This document shows, one piece after another, positions 23,043 through 24,431 of a DNA stretch of 24,431 nucleotides. Below the pieces are notes generated by a model. That model ran no database searches and was not told the origin of the DNA. It was given only the letters and a program-made list of their open reading frames with translations. The position numbers and the translations under genes were made by a program. How positions within the stretch are numbered: the first letter of the stretch is position 1; each line of letters opens with the position of its first letter. The stretch is from VGWB01 sp964614245 (GTDB lineage Bacteria; Bacteroidota; Ignavibacteria; UBA10030): contig CAZTKU010000022.1 of assembly GCA_964614245.1 (NCBI GenBank), positions 1 to 24,431 of the forward strand, in the 5' to 3' direction.

Positions 23043-24431
23043 ATGCAACCCCAAACAATGTCAGACCAACAATCACAGCCGCAGTTGCTCCGTGCGCTTG
23101 GCCTCCGCGAAGGCATCGCCATTCACATGGGTGTGATCATCGGTTCGGGCATCTTTATCGTACCCGCGACAATTGCTGGTCACCTGCAAGCCATGGGGCC
23201 AATCATCTTGGTGTGGGTTGTCGCGGGAATGTTGACCTTGTTTGGTGCGCTGACGCTCGCCGAGCTCAGCGCAGTGTTGCCGCAAGCTGGTGGGCCTTAT
23301 GTCTATCTCCGCCATAGCTTTGGGCGCGTGTGGGGGTTTCTCTTCAGTTGGAATGACTATTTCATCAACAAGGCGGGTTCAGCCGCAGCCATTGCCGTGG
23401 CGTTTGCGACGTTTCTCGGGTATTTCATCCCGGCACTCAGTCCAGAGCACGCACTGTACAAGTATGAATGGTCTCTCTTCGGACATCCCGTGGAGGTTGC
23501 ATTCGGTTGGGTTCAGATCGTTGCCATGGCAGTCATCGCACTGGTGACCTACATCAACGTTCGCGGGGTCAAGTTCGGAGGCTGGGTGATGGATATTTTC
23601 ACGACGGCCAAGGTGCTCGCCCTTGTAGGCCTGATCCTTGCGGTGATATTTTCTGGAAAAGGGAGCGCTGCCAATTTCTTGCCATGGTGGCCGGAGAATT
23701 GGACAAGCCAAACCACCGCGGCGTTTGGGCTCGCAATGATCTCTGCACTCTGGGCCTATGATGGATGGATCGACGTGACACTCACGGCCGGTGAATTCAA
23801 GAATCCCCAGCGCAACGTCCCGCGATCCTTGCTTATCGGGACCGTGGCGGTAATTGTTCTGTACCTGAGCGCGAACCTTGCCTATGCATATGTCATCCCC
23901 ATCAGCGCGATGCCTGGATCGCCGCGCGTTGCTGCTGACGTCGCACGGGTGGTGCTTGGACCCATCGGTGCGTCGCTGATTGTCATCGGCATCATGTGCT
24001 CGACGTTTGGAACAACGAACGGCATGCTCCTCGGAGGTCCGCGATCCATTTATGCCGCAGGGGCAGATGGAGCATTCTCAAAAGCTTTCGGCAAGGTTCA
24101 TCCCCGCTTCCGAAGTCCATACGTCGCAATCATCTCGTTGGGAATCTGGGGATCGCTCCTTACCCTGAGCGGCACGTACGAACAGATTATCTCTTATGTC
24201 GTTTTTGGATCGTGGGCATTTTACGCGATGACTGCAGCGAGCGTTATCATCCTTCGCCGGAAGATGCCGCACGCAGAGCGGCCGTACAAGGCGTGGGGTT
24301 ATCCTTATGCTACGCTTCTCTTTGTTGCCATCGCAGCGTGGTTTATCTACAACACGCTTGTTGAAGACACACGAAATGCGGTAATTGGGATCGCCCTGTT
24401 GCTGGTTTCGCTGCCGTTCTATTTCTACTGG
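23043..24431 (+). CDS. APC-superfamily amino acid permease (LAT-like), C-terminal end cut by window edge
   Basis: An open frame from ATG 23043 runs to the last base without a stop, giving 463 residues, probably close to full length. Helix 1 has the motif GVIIGSGIFIVP (30-41), followed by ALTLAELSAVLPQAGGPYVYL, the helix 3 start typical of LAT/SteT-type exchangers, and later an APC helix 6 segment LWAYDGWIDVTLTAGEFKNP. The end seen (VEDTRNAVIGIALLLVSLPF) is the last helix pair of the family. These carry neutral amino acids, often by exchange. ATG at 23058 is an alternative start; neither has a strong Shine-Dalgarno. It lies 20 nt after the CAT-like permease. Confidence 0.9.
   Translation, partial: MQPQTMSDQQSQPQLLRALGLREGIAIHMGVIIGSGIFIVPATIAGHLQAMGPIILVWVVAGMLTLFGALTLAELSAVLPQAGGPYVYLRHSFGRVWGFLFSWNDYFINKAGSAAAIAVAFATFLGYFIPALSPEHALYKYEWSLFGHPVEVAFGWVQIVAMAVIALVTYINVRGVKFGGWVMDIFTTAKVLALVGLILAVIFSGKGSAANFLPWWPENWTSQTTAAFGLAMISALWAYDGWIDVTLTAGEFKNPQRNVPRSLLIGTVAVIVLYLSANLAYAYVIPISAMPGSPRVAADVARVVLGPIGASLIVIGIMCSTFGTTNGMLLGGPRSIYAAGADGAFSKAFGKVHPRFRSPYVAIISLGIWGSLLTLSGTYEQIISYVVFGSWAFYAMTAASVIILRRKMPHAERPYKAWGYPYATLLFVAIAAWFIYNTLVEDTRNAVIGIALLLVSLPFYFYW

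Noticed and set aside
1..24431. tRNA, rRNA, CRISPR array, insertion sequence, integrase or phage genes
   Set aside because: No repeats, inverted termini, transposase motifs or RNA-gene patterns were found on either strand.

Overview
The window looks like a chromosomal stretch of a Gram-negative bacterium with moderate GC. Evidence for an outer membrane is direct: an RND/MFP/TolC efflux system, a TonB-ExbB-ExbD energiser and several Sec or lipoprotein signals. The type of energiser (ExbB with an extra N-terminal membrane segment, two ExbD paralogues, TonB, then a PstS-like protein and a TPR protein) and several starts with weak or no Shine-Dalgarno suggest the Bacteroidota/Chlorobiota/Ignavibacteriota group. 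That placement is inference. I see no tRNA, rRNA, CRISPR array, insertion sequence or phage gene.

Layout. Positions 1-8764 are read on the minus strand: the start of an Asp/Glu racemase-family gene (runs off the left edge), a Spy-like small secreted protein with a good terminator, a CBM9-like lipoprotein, then an efflux operon transcribed leftward as TetR repressor - TolC - membrane fusion lipoprotein - RND permease. A 453-bp gap without a gene (8765-9217) separates this from the plus-strand half. That half begins with a sensor histidine kinase and, abutting it, an NtrC/AlgB-type sigma-54-dependent response regulator. Next comes a nine-gene cluster (12667-19439): STAS protein, ExbB, ExbD, ExbD, TonB, a 70-aa membrane protein, a PstS-like lipoprotein, a large TPR protein and a two-domain lipoprotein, closed by a strong intrinsic terminator. 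The right end carries three APC-superfamily permeases: one fused to a universal stress protein domain, one cationic-amino-acid-transporter-like, and one cut by the window edge.

How it may fit together. The leader of the STAS-TonB cluster carries a GGCAC-N5-TTGC element, the -24/-12 signature of sigma-54 promoters, directly downstream of a gene for a sigma-54 activator. Three inverted repeats lie about 140-180 bp upstream of the predicted start site, where such activators bind. The simplest reading is that the kinase/regulator pair controls the TonB energiser operon. The operon mixes an envelope energy transducer with a STAS partner-switch protein and a PstS-like binding protein that has no ABC transporter beside it. 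This is the most interesting part of the window. The efflux operon looks locally repressed: an ACTGA-TGG-TCAGT dyad lies over the probable start site of the TetR gene.
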